The position numbers were made by a program, and so were the translations under genes. The notes beneath the pieces are model-generated. The model did no database searches and was not told the DNA's origin. It saw only the letters and a list, made by a program, of their open reading frames with translations. This document shows positions 1-9,445 of a DNA stretch of 64,000 bases, piece after piece. This DNA is from a virus: IMG/VR virus record IMGVR_UViG_3300025009_000054, positions 78,705 through 142,704 of that record; one strand, given 5' to 3'. Numbering within the stretch: position 1 is the first letter of the stretch; each line of letters opens with the position of its first letter.

Positions 1-1940
1 CATCCGCTAGCCCTTCCCGTATTACACATGACCTCAAGCACACGCCCATCAGTATCCTTATTTACAGTAATATATATACTGCCACAGTTTCCAACCTTAA
101 ATACCGACGTGCTACCAGATAGAAGCTGTGGCCTAGTAGTAGATCTTATATCCTCCGGTGTATGGGTTTTCCCACCAGCAGACATTGGTTGATTCTCACG
201 GCAGTTATTTCTATATACTGTCATTCCTTTACACCCAGTCTCATATGCCAACTTTATAGCACCAGCGACATCTTCAACTGTGGAGTTGTTATTCATATTA
301 ATGGTTTTGCTAATGGATAGATCTATATGCTCCTGAAACGCTGCTTGCATTTTGATATGATCAGACCAATGTATATCGTGCGCACATACAAATAGCCTCT
401 TCAGGGACGACGGGAGTCCTGTAATATTTTGAATTGATCCATCATGTTTTTTTGCAATCTCACTAATTAAATCATTCGACCATATACCAGCACGTTTTGA
501 TTCATCGACAAACATGGGGTGAACTTCACTCATCTCAGTGCCATCAAGTACTGTCCTGGTATAAGCCACTGAGTACATCGGCTCTATACCGCCAGTGACA
601 CCTGCAATTATTGATAACGACCCAGTCGGTGCTACACACGTCCTAGTAGCATTACGGATAGCGTACTTACCATCGTATATACTGCCACTCCACGCTGGAA
701 ATGCACCACGTTCATTAGCCATATAAATAGATTCTTCGGTAGCAATATTTGAGATAGCCTGCATTACCATCTTACCAGTATCACGAGCTTCTTCGGAATC
801 ATATCTCAGTCCAAGTTTGAGTAGCATTTCTGCCCAGCCCATAACGCCTAACCCAATCTTGCGTGTGAGCAGCGTAGCATCTTTGATTTCTGGAAGTGGG
901 TAACAATTGACATCTATTACATTGTCGAGGAATCTTACTGCAGTTCTAACAGTAGATTCCAATATATCCATGTCTATTTTTGGCATATCATCATTAGTGA
1001 CCATTAAAGATAAGTTGATAGACCCCAAATTGCATGACTCGTTGGTTAACTGTGGCACTTCTGCACAGGGATTGCAGCCCTCTATCTCACCAAGATGTGG
1101 AGTTGGATTATATCTATTAATATTACCCCTGAATAGTATTCCAGGCTCTCCAGTTGCATGCGCATTATTAACGAGTGCATCGAATAATTGAACGGCACTA
1201 ATTGTGGTTCTATTTCCAGTTGTAGGACACACAAGGTCATATTTACTATTGGTATTGACGGCATCCATAAACGCATCATCCACTAATACGCTTATATTGA
1301 AATTTTTGAGTTTACTTAGATTACTCTTACACTTAATAAACTCAAAAATATCTGGATGGCCTATGGGCATGAGAGCCATATTGGCACCCATGCGCGCACT
1401 ACCTTGTTGCACAGCATCCGTACAAGCATTGATAGCTTCTATAAACGATATTGGTCCACCGGCCTTACCATTTGTCGATGATACCAGAGCTCCCTTTGGC
1501 CTAATATGACCAAAATTAGCTCCAACCCCTCCACCCGACTTATGAATTAAGGCAAATTGCTTGATCGTATCAAATATACCTTCCATCGAATCTGGTAATG
1601 ATAGCGTAAAACATGCCGCGAGTTGTCCATTATCTCGACCGGCATTGATTAGAGTAGGTGTGTTTGGAAGAAAATGCATATTACTCATTAGCGTGTAGAA
1701 GTCAATGGCCTGGCTTATCACATCTTCCATGGATGACCCATATTGCTTATCAGCCATAGCAATAGCAGCAGCTACACGTGCAAACATATCACGCGGACTT
1801 TCTATGCAGTTACCAGCACTATCTTTACGTAGATATCTCTTAGTAAGTAGTGTAGTAGCATTGTCGCTCAACACAGGATCTAGATCTACCTGAGCGTGTA
1901 TCTCAGCAATAATATCATAGGTGTTAAATTCGATAGGCAC
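1..1940 (-). CDS. nrdJ: Class II (adenosylcobalamin-dependent) ribonucleotide reductase, 3' end off window
   Basis: Reduces ribonucleotides to deoxyribonucleotides for phage DNA synthesis, using vitamin B12 to make the radical. It starts at GTG (1940) behind a GGAGGAAG site inside the end of the upstream lyase gene. Visible landmarks are NTPTLINAG (about residues 93-101), an active-site Cys near 110 in AACFTLSLPDS, GGGVGANFG (136-144), and the catalytic NPCAE (290-294, Cys292 and Glu294). Later come PTGSLS and the TGCKGMTVYR-type segment. The frame is open to base 1, so the C-terminal part, which should hold the redox-active cysteine tail, lies outside the window. There is no NrdB-like partner nearby, as expected for class II. 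Last gene of the metabolic operon in this window. Confidence 0.93.
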   Translation of the reverse strand, partial: MPIEFNTYDIIAEIHAQVDLDPVLSDNATTLLTKRYLRKDSAGNCIESPRDMFARVAAAIAMADKQYGSSMEDVISQAIDFYTLMSNMHFLPNTPTLINAGRDNGQLAACFTLSLPDSMEGIFDTIKQFALIHKSGGGVGANFGHIRPKGALVSSTNGKAGGPISFIEAINACTDAVQQGSARMGANMALMPIGHPDIFEFIKCKSNLSKLKNFNISVLVDDAFMDAVNTNSKYDLVCPTTGNRTTISAVQLFDALVNNAHATGEPGILFRGNINRYNPTPHLGEIEGCNPCAEVPQLTNESCNLGSINLSLMVTNDDMPKIDMDILESTVRTAVRFLDNVIDVNCYPLPEIKDATLLTRKIGLGVMGWAEMLLKLGLRYDSEEARDTGKMVMQAISNIATEESIYMANERGAFPAWSGSIYDGKYAIRNATRTCVAPTGSLSIIAGVTGGIEPMYSVAYTRTVLDGTEMSEVHPMFVDESKRAGIWSNDLISEIAKKHDGSIQNITGLPSSLKRLFVCAHDIHWSDHIKMQAAFQEHIDLSISKTINMNNNSTVEDVAGAIKLAYETGCKGMTVYRNNCRENQPMSAGGKTHTPEDIRSTTRPQLLSGSTSVFKVGNCGSIYITVNKDTDGRVLEVMCNTGRASG

Positions 1941-1942
1941 TA

Positions 1943-3196
1943 TTATCTTCCTCCAGGGTTTATTGCTCTTTTGATTCTCATAAGCGAGAACCTGTCATAT
2001 CTTATATCGAGATTATCACGATTAAACCGCATACTCTCGACCTTGGCATTATCACACCAGCCACATTCTATCGTAGACGCAGCATAATTACGACCACTAC
2101 TGTATGTGTTGCCATTAGACATATGACTACATGCTATGATATGTGATGCGAATGCTGGTATATCATCATCGGTTCCAGATGCCTTACATATGTTCTGCAT
2201 CATTTTACCCGTATCAACCCCAAGCGACGCTATCACACTATACATTGATTCAATCATGTAGAGAGTTAAATTATACGCTTCGGGATAGATCATTCTCTCA
2301 TTTGCAGAATTTGTTAAATCCCGCTCGTGCCATGTTGGGATGTTCTCCATCGCAACAACCACGTATGATCTGACCATCCTAGCGAGGGAACATATACGTT
2401 CACATAATCCTGGATTTTTACCAGACTTATGTTTCATTGACGACGACCCAGCCGCAGATTCCTTCGACACCTCATATACCTCATCAATTTCCGGACGAGC
2501 GAGGTTTCTTATCTCTGTTGCAATACGCTCTAGGGTGCTAGCTATAAGTGCTAGCTGACATATATACTTAGCATATACCGATCTATCGACGATCTGCGAC
2601 GACGCTGCCGCTGGATATAGTCCCAGTATATAGCACGCTTTCCTCTCGACATCTGGATCGAGTACATTATACGACCCAACTGGTCCAGACATCTTACCAT
2701 AATACTCGTTAGCATTGAGATCATTGATGTGTCTTGTTATATCCCATATCCAGCTAGCCAATTTGCTAGAAAATTTCATTGGTTCTGCCCACTGTCCATG
2801 CGTCCTACCAATAATTATAGCACCAGAATTATCTTTAGCACACTTCTCTATGGCATTTCTAAATTCGACCAGTGAAGACATTATCTGTGTACCACTACGC
2901 ATACACATTAGCGACATCGATGTATCCATAACATCTGATGCCGCTAGTCCATAGTATACTGGAACGCATTCTGGATATTTATCCTCTACCCATGAGATGA
3001 AACCTATCATTTCATGAACATATTCATTGATAAATGCGTTGATAACTGGTAAGTCACCACCTAATATCTCTGGTATGCATTTTTTGGTAGACAAGCCATG
3101 CGATTTAATTACAGCATTCATAACCTGTGCCCAGGTTTGGTATTTGGATAGATCACTCCAAATACCATTACATTTGGTATCGTATCGGCTAGTCAT
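1943..3196 (-). CDS. purB: Adenylosuccinate lyase, phage-encoded, altered signature loop
   Basis: Fumarase/aspartase superfamily. It cleaves fumarate from succinylo-purine nucleotides. The 417 residues match bacterial PurB along most of their length: AASDVMDTS (85-93), RTHGQWAEP with the expected catalytic His133, a KMSGPVGSYNVLDP block (168-181), and the flexible signature loop GSSSMKHKSGKNPG (250-263). Canonical PurB has SS(A/S)MPHKRNP here. This copy has Pro to Lys and two extra residues (Ser-Gly). WHERD follows at 289-293. It lies four genes from dNTP and replication functions and in the same operon as the PurZ-like gene at 19.4-20.6 kb. I infer that its substrate may be the succino-2-aminoadenine deoxynucleotide made by PurZ. 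Ordinary adenylosuccinate lyase activity is the alternative. Confidence 0.88.
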   Translation of the reverse strand: MTSRYDTKCNGIWSDLSKYQTWAQVMNAVIKSHGLSTKKCIPEILGGDLPVINAFINEYVHEMIGFISWVEDKYPECVPVYYGLAASDVMDTSMSLMCMRSGTQIMSSLVEFRNAIEKCAKDNSGAIIIGRTHGQWAEPMKFSSKLASWIWDITRHINDLNANEYYGKMSGPVGSYNVLDPDVERKACYILGLYPAAASSQIVDRSVYAKYICQLALIASTLERIATEIRNLARPEIDEVYEVSKESAAGSSSMKHKSGKNPGLCERICSLARMVRSYVVVAMENIPTWHERDLTNSANERMIYPEAYNLTLYMIESMYSVIASLGVDTGKMMQNICKASGTDDDIPAFASHIIACSHMSNGNTYSSGRNYAASTIECGWCDNAKVESMRFNRDNLDIRYDRFSLMRIKRAINPGGR

Positions 3197-3198
3197 TA

Positions 3199-4044
3199 TT
3201 AGCCCTCCACACGCACTAACATCTTAATATCGGTAATACCCTTAACACCTTCTAAATAAGCAAACCCATCATTTATTGACATTAATCGATATCTAGTAGT
3301 ACCATGCAACATACGAACTACATCTCCATCATGCAACTCTACACCATGCGCGTCATCATTTTTACCTGGTGTCACTGGCACGTTACTGATTATAGGAACG
3401 TTAGTACTCCTAAGCAGAGTTGATATACCATCTTCCTCAATGCGACCCCACAAACCGCGCAGTACCAGTATCGATATAATCGCATAGTTCGACATGTCGC
3501 CCATGGTTTCAATTACGCTCTCTCCACCATCATCGAGTTTGTTCTGAAGAATATTGCGCATGCGGCATGTCTTATCATGCATTCGGCTGTGAATGCCAGT
3601 AACACCAACGTCAGATAGGTTCTCATTACTGTATTTTCGACCACGCTCAACCATAATGGATAAGTTGCGATCACACATTTTCTTAACCTGCTGATCTACC
3701 TGCGCTGCATCCATATAGATTAGATTGTCCTCATCGAATAATCCTGACGATGCTACTAGCTGTCCAACAACTCCATATACCGCGATTCGCTTAAATATGT
3801 CTATGGCAGCGCAGCAAGCTTCACGACTAATCTCACTACCAGTATATACACACGGCTTTAGGTTGTCAATATCACCCATACCGACGAGCACTCCAGCGTC
3901 TAACCATAACATCTGACACGATGCCAGTATTCCATCTACCCCTATCCTGCTAACGACTGACATTGAACGTGGTGTATCGGTTAGCATGTTGATCGCAGCA
4001 GCCCCAATACTGTCTACTTCTGTACTAAGTATCGATATTTTCAC
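3199..4044 (-). CDS. DUF1599-like (nucleotide-modification-associated) protein
   Basis: A 281-residue protein. I choose GTG at 4044 because GGAGG stands 7 bases upstream and the longer frame (to 4089) would run back into the primase gene. The middle part has the pattern GRKYS...GVTGIHSRMHDKTCRMRN followed by GESVIETMGDMSNYAIISILVLRGLW. This resembles DUF1599, a domain linked by comparative genomics to phage nucleotide modification and dNTP metabolism. The first 120 residues carry several Cys and a LWLDAGVLVGMGDID stretch that I cannot assign. The C-terminal 60 residues look like a small beta domain. It sits between primase and adenylosuccinate lyase, so a role in nucleotide metabolism is likely but unproven. 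Confidence 0.6.
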   Translation of the reverse strand: MKISILSTEVDSIGAAAINMLTDTPRSMSVVSRIGVDGILASCQMLWLDAGVLVGMGDIDNLKPCVYTGSEISREACCAAIDIFKRIAVYGVVGQLVASSGLFDEDNLIYMDAAQVDQQVKKMCDRNLSIMVERGRKYSNENLSDVGVTGIHSRMHDKTCRMRNILQNKLDDGGESVIETMGDMSNYAIISILVLRGLWGRIEEDGISTLLRSTNVPIISNVPVTPGKNDDAHGVELHDGDVVRMLHGTTRYRLMSINDGFAYLEGVKGITDIKMLVRVEG

Positions 4045-4045
4045 A

Positions 4046-6742
4046 TTACGCCTCCACACTCTCTTGACTACCAGATGGCATCCCACCACCTAGCGTCGGC
4101 TGACCATCGGATGGCTCAAACCACGAAGTCGTTTCGCCATCCCATACTGCATGGACGATACCTTCTCTGCCACCTCTATTCTTACTAATATTAATTATAT
4201 GTCTGCCATACTTAAATCCAATCTCATTTATGATCTTCTCAGGTTTCTTCTGTGGAATCATGAATGTATCGCAGTCAGCCCATATCTTCTTCGATCCACC
4301 AACATGCTCGGCACCTATCGGATTAAATTCTCTCTTTTGATCCATCATGCCAATAGCTGATGCCGATAACTGTGCGGCACACACAGCAGCTATATCTAAA
4401 TTTCCTGCCATATTTTTAATACCGGTGGATACATCTCTATACTCTGCCCATAGTTCACCTGAGGAATGCGACTCGCTTCCGAGTAGCTGTATGTAATCTA
4501 TAAAGACGGCAGATATATCGTATTTCAGTTTATACAAATGGGTGATAGCTGAAACAGCCTGAATTGATGCACCGTACTTTGTTTCAATAAATATGGGCAT
4601 TTGGCTTATGGCATATGCAGCATCTTTAACCATATCGAGTTCTAACTGAGTTAGATACCCGTACTGCATGGCGTTTATGGTCACACGCTGTCCAAACATT
4701 ATCCATATGAGCATTGAGTATAACCTAGTCATAACGTCACCATCTTCCATCTCCATGTTGACGAAGAGGACAGGTGCACCCTGTAATGCCATGACAAGTG
4801 CTATCTTTAGCATAAGCGCACTCTTGCCTTGTCCAGGCAATGCTCCTATGACGATATACTTCTGTTTCCTGATACCGCCAAGTGTAAGCGATAATGCTGG
4901 GAATTGTGGTCTAAGGTCAAATCCTGGTAACGTGCCTGGATTTGCCACCTGGTTTATGATGAACCTCGTAGTCCTATCGACCAGAGCAATCCTATTGTGT
5001 TCTCCATCACCATCAGATGACCCTCTAACAGCGATGGCAACTACGTCACCGCTTATCTTAGATACTATTTCATCAGATGATATCGACGCGTCAATACACA
5101 TCGACATTGTACCAGTCATTTTTTCATATAGGGTACGTCTCTTATACCTATCGATAATTATATCTAAGCACGACTGCCAATCCTCATACGACGCACTAAA
5201 TACAGCATCGACATTCGTTTGAGATACCAAATTGCCTTTACCAGACGCAACTATATTAGAGTGTACGACATGGGCAGTAGGTACTCCGGCCTTGGCACGT
5301 TCTTCTACGATCGCGCTAAATATGAATTTATTTGAGAATACATAGAAGCAGTCCTCTGTCAGCGACGATACACACTGTGCATATATCTGCTCATTACCAG
5401 CCATAGCCGATAATATTTTATTTTCGGACGTCGCATCAGATAATACTGACGTATCATATATTCCAGACGATACGCATGCAGTAATTGTTTGCTGATCGAT
5501 TCCTACGGCATCAGATATGCATTTACACGCTATTGCTTTGTTAAGTGGACTCAATGTATGGACTCTAGAGCGTACCTTGTTTATGAGCATATGTACATCA
5601 AGCACGTTGTCTACTACTGTATCAAGCATAGACTGTTCTATATAGTATTGAGCAAAATGCGTTGCATTGTTGAGCTTATCATCAATTGACGCAATACCAT
5701 GAGTATTTATGACGTCATCTGGGTCTAGTCCTGGTGGCAATGTTACGATATCTAATATCATGCCATCATCTATACTAAGCTGTGATACTAAATTATATAG
5801 ACCTTTTCTGCCACCAGCATCACCATCCCACATTAGCGAAATTCTAGATGCGCCATATTGTTTAGCAGTCATAACCTGTTCTGGCGATAGGTTGACGTTC
5901 ATAACTCCAACTGTAGATAGCCTATTACATGAATGCATGCGCATCACATCGAAAAATCCCTCTACAGCAATGAGCCGACCACTCTCTCTTATATGCTTTC
6001 GAGCTCTATGCATACCATATAACGGTGATGCAATCGGGTATACAGGAGAATTCCTACTGGTACCAGCCCATTTATCCTTTGATGGCGTCATAGCTCTACC
6101 ACGAAAGAATACTATATCACCCTCAGCATCATGTATCGGGAATATCAACCTCCCACCGAATAGATTATCGTTTGTGAGCTCTAACCTATCAATGGTAATA
6201 TCATCAACACCAGCACTACGCATGGCTACGATAAGGTCATGGGCATGCTCCGTATATCCTAAATTGAAGTCGTCCTGTGTCTGAGACGGAATCTGCCTCA
6301 CATCAGTAACATACTCAACTATCTTTTTATTCTGAAGGTACATCTGGTGCATTACGTCAGCGGCCATACCATTGATTCCGCACAAATAGTCATGCCACTG
6401 TTCCTCTATGGTAGGCTCTCTAAGATAATCTTTGATATCTATATTAAAATCGACACTAAATTGTTCAACAGCTTCTATGAACGTCAATCCTAGATATGCT
6501 TGAATAAATCGTATAACATCTTTTCCATGCTTATCGGAACAGCTACCGAAGCATTTCCATATTTGTTTACGATCGCTTACTACGAAACTAGGGTCATTAT
6601 CAGCGTGGAATGGACAACAGCACCTACTTACGGATCCTGCCTTCTCTAAGACTATATATCTACCAATTGCATCTGATAGTGGAACAGCATTTGATATGAA
6701 CTGGATTAGACCTTGTGGGTCACGAACTCTTAATTTTCCCAT
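4046..6742 (-). CDS. Fused primase-helicase (T7 gp4-like architecture)
   Basis: Makes RNA primers and unwinds DNA at the phage replication fork. The 898 residues hold an N-terminal CHC2-type zinc finger (CPFH at 43-46, Cys64, Cys68), then a DnaG-like TOPRIM core (LIAVEGFFDV about 257-266 with Glu261; MWDGDAG with Asp306 and Asp308). After a long linker comes a RecA-fold DnaB-family helicase domain with Walker A GALPGQGKS (633-641), NMEMED (662-667) and the Walker B-like VFIDYIQLL near 760. The C-terminal SKNRGG segment matches the DnaB arginine-finger region. Starts at ATG after AGGGG. Its last codons overlap the ribosome site of the next gene. Confidence 0.93.
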   Translation of the reverse strand: MGKLRVRDPQGLIQFISNAVPLSDAIGRYIVLEKAGSVSRCCCPFHADNDPSFVVSDRKQIWKCFGSCSDKHGKDVIRFIQAYLGLTFIEAVEQFSVDFNIDIKDYLREPTIEEQWHDYLCGINGMAADVMHQMYLQNKKIVEYVTDVRQIPSQTQDDFNLGYTEHAHDLIVAMRSAGVDDITIDRLELTNDNLFGGRLIFPIHDAEGDIVFFRGRAMTPSKDKWAGTSRNSPVYPIASPLYGMHRARKHIRESGRLIAVEGFFDVMRMHSCNRLSTVGVMNVNLSPEQVMTAKQYGASRISLMWDGDAGGRKGLYNLVSQLSIDDGMILDIVTLPPGLDPDDVINTHGIASIDDKLNNATHFAQYYIEQSMLDTVVDNVLDVHMLINKVRSRVHTLSPLNKAIACKCISDAVGIDQQTITACVSSGIYDTSVLSDATSENKILSAMAGNEQIYAQCVSSLTEDCFYVFSNKFIFSAIVEERAKAGVPTAHVVHSNIVASGKGNLVSQTNVDAVFSASYEDWQSCLDIIIDRYKRRTLYEKMTGTMSMCIDASISSDEIVSKISGDVVAIAVRGSSDGDGEHNRIALVDRTTRFIINQVANPGTLPGFDLRPQFPALSLTLGGIRKQKYIVIGALPGQGKSALMLKIALVMALQGAPVLFVNMEMEDGDVMTRLYSMLIWIMFGQRVTINAMQYGYLTQLELDMVKDAAYAISQMPIFIETKYGASIQAVSAITHLYKLKYDISAVFIDYIQLLGSESHSSGELWAEYRDVSTGIKNMAGNLDIAAVCAAQLSASAIGMMDQKREFNPIGAEHVGGSKKIWADCDTFMIPQKKPEKIINEIGFKYGRHIINISKNRGGREGIVHAVWDGETTSWFEPSDGQPTLGGGMPSGSQESVEA

Positions 6743-6751
6743 TTATTGCCC

Positions 6752-7363
6752 CTACATATTTGTTAATGAGAACGCTTTTTGTATGTCACTCTTAATAGCA
6801 TCGCGCAGAAACTTGAACTGCTTATATTCAGCCATACGATGCAAATACGACTGATGGAACGTTGGTACTAGTATAGCTGATCCCCACTCAAACTTGATCT
6901 GATTTGTGGTGCCACGTACGGCAGTCATACTCGATGGTCTTTTACCAACGACACTATGGTACGCAGACACACCAAGCGTCATTATAACTGTCGGTCTTAT
7001 TATATCTAATTGCTGCGATAGGTAGGTAGAGCAGCTTACAGACTCCTCCTTATTTGGATCACAGTCAGTGTCTCCATCGTGGGGTCTACATAGTACGGTA
7101 TTGGTAATAAATACATGCTCATCATCTATACCTAGCTCCGTAAGTATCTCATTAAATATGTCACCACCAGGTCCAGCGAGTATATTACCACTAGTTACTT
7201 CCTCGGCACCTGGACACAATCCTATAATTACAAGCTTACTGTGTATTGATCCACGTGGCATTACTGGTACTGGAGACAGTGCCCTAAGTGGGCACTCGTT
7301 ACAGTCCTGCATTTGTCCTACTAGATTTAGAAATTTTACTGTGTCCGGTCTATAACCTTCCAT
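6752..7363 (-). CDS. Uracil-DNA glycosylase, family 4-like
   Basis: Base-excision enzyme that removes uracil from DNA. About 203 residues from the ATG at 7363, chosen over GTG 7369 because GGAGG then lies 7 bases upstream. It shows the N-terminal CNECPL pair of cysteines expected for a 4Fe-4S cluster and motif A-like GLCPGAEEVTSGNILAGPGG. Further cysteines (TVLCRP and VSC) come next, then the distal HQSYL in the place of the family HPS motif. Family 4/5 enzymes of this size are common in large phages. It sits just upstream of the primase, so repair coupled to replication is likely. Which UDG subfamily it belongs to, and whether it recognises bases other than uracil, cannot be told. Confidence 0.85.
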   Translation of the reverse strand: MEGYRPDTVKFLNLVGQMQDCNECPLRALSPVPVMPRGSIHSKLVIIGLCPGAEEVTSGNILAGPGGDIFNEILTELGIDDEHVFITNTVLCRPHDGDTDCDPNKEESVSCSTYLSQQLDIIRPTVIMTLGVSAYHSVVGKRPSSMTAVRGTTNQIKFEWGSAILVPTFHQSYLHRMAEYKQFKFLRDAIKSDIQKAFSLTNM

Positions 7364-7365
7364 TA

Positions 7366-7671
7366 TCACCCCTCCACAGTCTTTTTAATATATAATCCAG
7401 GCAACCTACGCGCATCACCATCAAAACTAGTATTGATAGCATATGGCTTACGATACCATGGTTTATACATGAGGCTGACGCCAACACTACCACCACCAGA
7501 GGGTGCATCAATATGTATAGCTATTGGTAGACACGACGCCAGGACAGTCTGCACTAGCTGTATTAGCACATCAGTATGTACATCATATGCTATGTCGATG
7601 GAGTTTGATTCGGTACTATCACAATTCTCGATTTCCTTACTAAAGTCTGAGATAATTTCATCTATTGTCAT
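7366..7671 (-). CDS. Small hypothetical protein
   Basis: 101 residues, ATG at 7671 behind AGGAG. The start overlaps the end of the upstream gene by 14 bases and the stop abuts the glycosylase ribosome site, so it is translated as part of the same run. An acidic N-terminal helix-forming stretch is followed by a mixed hydrophobic segment and a PSGGGSVGVSLMYKPW loop. I recognise no family. No signal peptide or membrane span. Confidence 0.7.
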   Translation of the reverse strand: MTIDEIISDFSKEIENCDSTESNSIDIAYDVHTDVLIQLVQTVLASCLPIAIHIDAPSGGGSVGVSLMYKPWYRKPYAINTSFDGDARRLPGLYIKKTVEG

Positions 7672-8308
7672 TGTTCACTCCTAATCCCATCATCATATCC
7701 CATTCATACATATTCTTGTTAGCATTAACTTTCTCGCATTGTACACCTGGGACAGCGATATTAATCGTTCTCTTCATAACATTAGCTGTTGCATGCTCAG
7801 CACTAGCCTTATCGCTAGCAATACTAGTAAAGTCTGACTGCAATACACGCAAGGCATATGTAATATGTCTGGCTCCAGCAGATATAGATTGCTCGATAGC
7901 GTACGATATCTGCTCATTCGATGGCTTCATAGTAAACATTTGCCAGAGTGATGTAAATTGCGATGAATCGAAATCCGACATCATCAGGTTTGTGGTTATT
8001 GAGTTATATATATTCTGAAATTCTTCATTATATATGACATCTGAGTATCTAGCATTATTCTTGAGGTAGTTCACTAATCCTGGGTAGAAATACACTATTC
8101 CAGTGGCGACTTTATCAATACTCTTTGGGGTTGACCATTTCGACATCAATTCCATTACGGCTTTGACAGGATAGTTATACGCCATCAAATCAGCATGACA
8201 CAAATCTACAGGGGTGCACTGAGCGGTCACCCCTGTAGACTCACATATACTTCTATGATGCGCAATAAGCGTCCTTCCACCGTATGTCATTGGACGCTCA
8301 CTAATCAT
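7658..8308 (-). CDS. Hypothetical protein with a perfect inverted repeat in its 5' coding region
   Basis: 216 residues, ATG at 8308 with GGAGGAATAA directly upstream, so the start is secure. Mostly helical composition with few charged clusters. No catalytic motif or metal site is recognisable. Codons about 23-34 contain an 11-bp perfect inverted repeat (8207-8239) that could fold in the mRNA. Placed between replication accessory genes, function unknown. Confidence 0.7.
   Translation of the reverse strand: MISERPMTYGGRTLIAHHRSICESTGVTAQCTPVDLCHADLMAYNYPVKAVMELMSKWSTPKSIDKVATGIVYFYPGLVNYLKNNARYSDVIYNEEFQNIYNSITTNLMMSDFDSSQFTSLWQMFTMKPSNEQISYAIEQSISAGARHITYALRVLQSDFTSIASDKASAEHATANVMKRTINIAVPGVQCEKVNANKNMYEWDMMMGLGVNNDNR
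8207..8239. repeat. Perfect 11-bp inverted repeat inside a coding region
   Basis: Arms CTACAGGGGTG (8207-8217) and CACCCCTGTAG (8229-8239) flank an 11-base loop. Unlike the other hairpins in the window it is not in a gap but about 70-100 bases after a start codon. It may be an mRNA hairpin or a protein-binding palindrome. Confidence 0.6.
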
Positions 8309-8683
8309 TTATTCCTCCACACCACCATCGACTATCTGGACAGGTGGTACTGTATCATTGGATTCTTCAGATTTTGCATTACTACATGCGCACTGATGAC
8401 CTCCATCATCTACTGCCATAACAGCCTGGAGCAGTCCTAGCGTCTGTCTCTCGGTAATTGGTGCAGATGCCATCATCTTCCCATACTCAACAAGACCCAT
8501 CTGCAGCATAGTATCTGCGCCGAATGGTACGTACTCATATCTAGGCTGGTGAGTATCTGGGTCAACTTTCACACCAATGAGTACAAATGCAGCATATCCA
8601 GCATCACGCGCAAACCTCTTAATCGGATCCTCTCCTACGATCGGTATATTTCCACCGATAGGGATTCCTCTACCACTTGACAT
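8309..8683 (-). CDS. Hypothetical protein
   Basis: 124 residues, ATG at 8683 preceded by AGGAGGAGAATTAA. The next gene's ATG (8308) follows its stop at once. The N-terminus is Gly/Ile/Pro-rich (IPIGGNIPIVGEDPIKRFAR), followed by a short beta-rich stretch and a C-terminal acidic tail with a CACS pair. No family recognised. Confidence 0.7.
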   Translation of the reverse strand: MSSGRGIPIGGNIPIVGEDPIKRFARDAGYAAFVLIGVKVDPDTHQPRYEYVPFGADTMLQMGLVEYGKMMASAPITERQTLGLLQAVMAVDDGGHQCACSNAKSEESNDTVPPVQIVDGGVEE

Positions 8684-8730
8684 TTAATTCTCCTCCTATG
8701 TTGTATATAAATCTAAAGACAGGTGACATT

Positions 8731-9444
8731 CTAAGCAGATTTGATCATGCGGCCAATGATCATCGGTTGTCCGACTGAAGGTACGACAACTTCCCACACA
8801 TATTCGGCTCCAATAAGATTGAGCTTCTTTACTCCAAACTTGATATTACCGTTCATATCTACTTTTGAATGCTTAGTTCTATGCACATACGACGAATCAC
8901 ACTGAGAGTGTGAACCTACGATAGTAACACTATTTTTATAAAACATAGCCCACGCTATCTGTCCAATATCAAATACTTTATTCGTGACCATTACCGGTAT
9001 TGTTAATACTCCATCATTACCGGCTACACTATGCCATCCATCATTATGCCTCTTCGTAGTATTTGGTCCTCTACTGCGTCTAGGCTTCTTGGGTGCTATC
9101 GAATTCGGAATGGTCGCTGGTGATGAGCAATACATCGCAAGTCCTAAAGACGGGTTCTCTTCTACTATCATTCCACCTGGATGATCAGCCACACTCTTGC
9201 CAATCGGATGATATACAAGTACCCCAATGTCAGTACCAGACATATTACCCATAGTCTGCAAATAATCTTTGGTCATCTCGCCATTATTCCACATAGATAT
9301 AACAATCGGTCTAACATCACTATGTGGAGCCCATAGCCCATCACCACGTACCTTTATAGTAACGTCGTAGGCGGTAAACACTATTCCGCTTGAAACATAG
9401 TCAACTACTGTATCCCTTATTGCAACCTCTAATGATGCGTTCAT
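8731..9444 (-). CDS. Hypothetical protein with basic central linker
   Basis: 237 residues from ATG at 9444, selected because GGAGGG lies 8 bases upstream and the previous gene stops at 9446. The middle holds a basic segment (APKKPRRSRGPNTTKRHND) of the kind that contacts nucleic acid, between two mixed alpha/beta halves. It directly follows the PARP-like gene and could be co-expressed with it, but I recognise no domain. Confidence 0.65.
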   Translation of the reverse strand: MNASLEVAIRDTVVDYVSSGIVFTAYDVTIKVRGDGLWAPHSDVRPIVISMWNNGEMTKDYLQTMGNMSGTDIGVLVYHPIGKSVADHPGGMIVEENPSLGLAMYCSSPATIPNSIAPKKPRRSRGPNTTKRHNDGWHSVAGNDGVLTIPVMVTNKVFDIGQIAWAMFYKNSVTIVGSHSQCDSSYVHRTKHSKVDMNGNIKFGVKKLNLIGAEYVWEVVVPSVGQPMIIGRMIKSA

Positions 9445-9445
9445 A

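Noticed and set aside
4668-5222. Plus-strand open frames of 180-230 codons (also at 5709, 17319, 46899 and 49395)
   Set aside because: They lie opposite well-supported minus-strand genes, lack ribosome sites and have Ser/Leu-rich shadow-frame composition.
7658-8308. Candidate DatZ (HD-domain dATPase)
   Set aside because: I looked for an HD pair and the H...HD...D pattern in all unassigned proteins of this size, including this one, and found none. DatZ, if present, lies outside the window.
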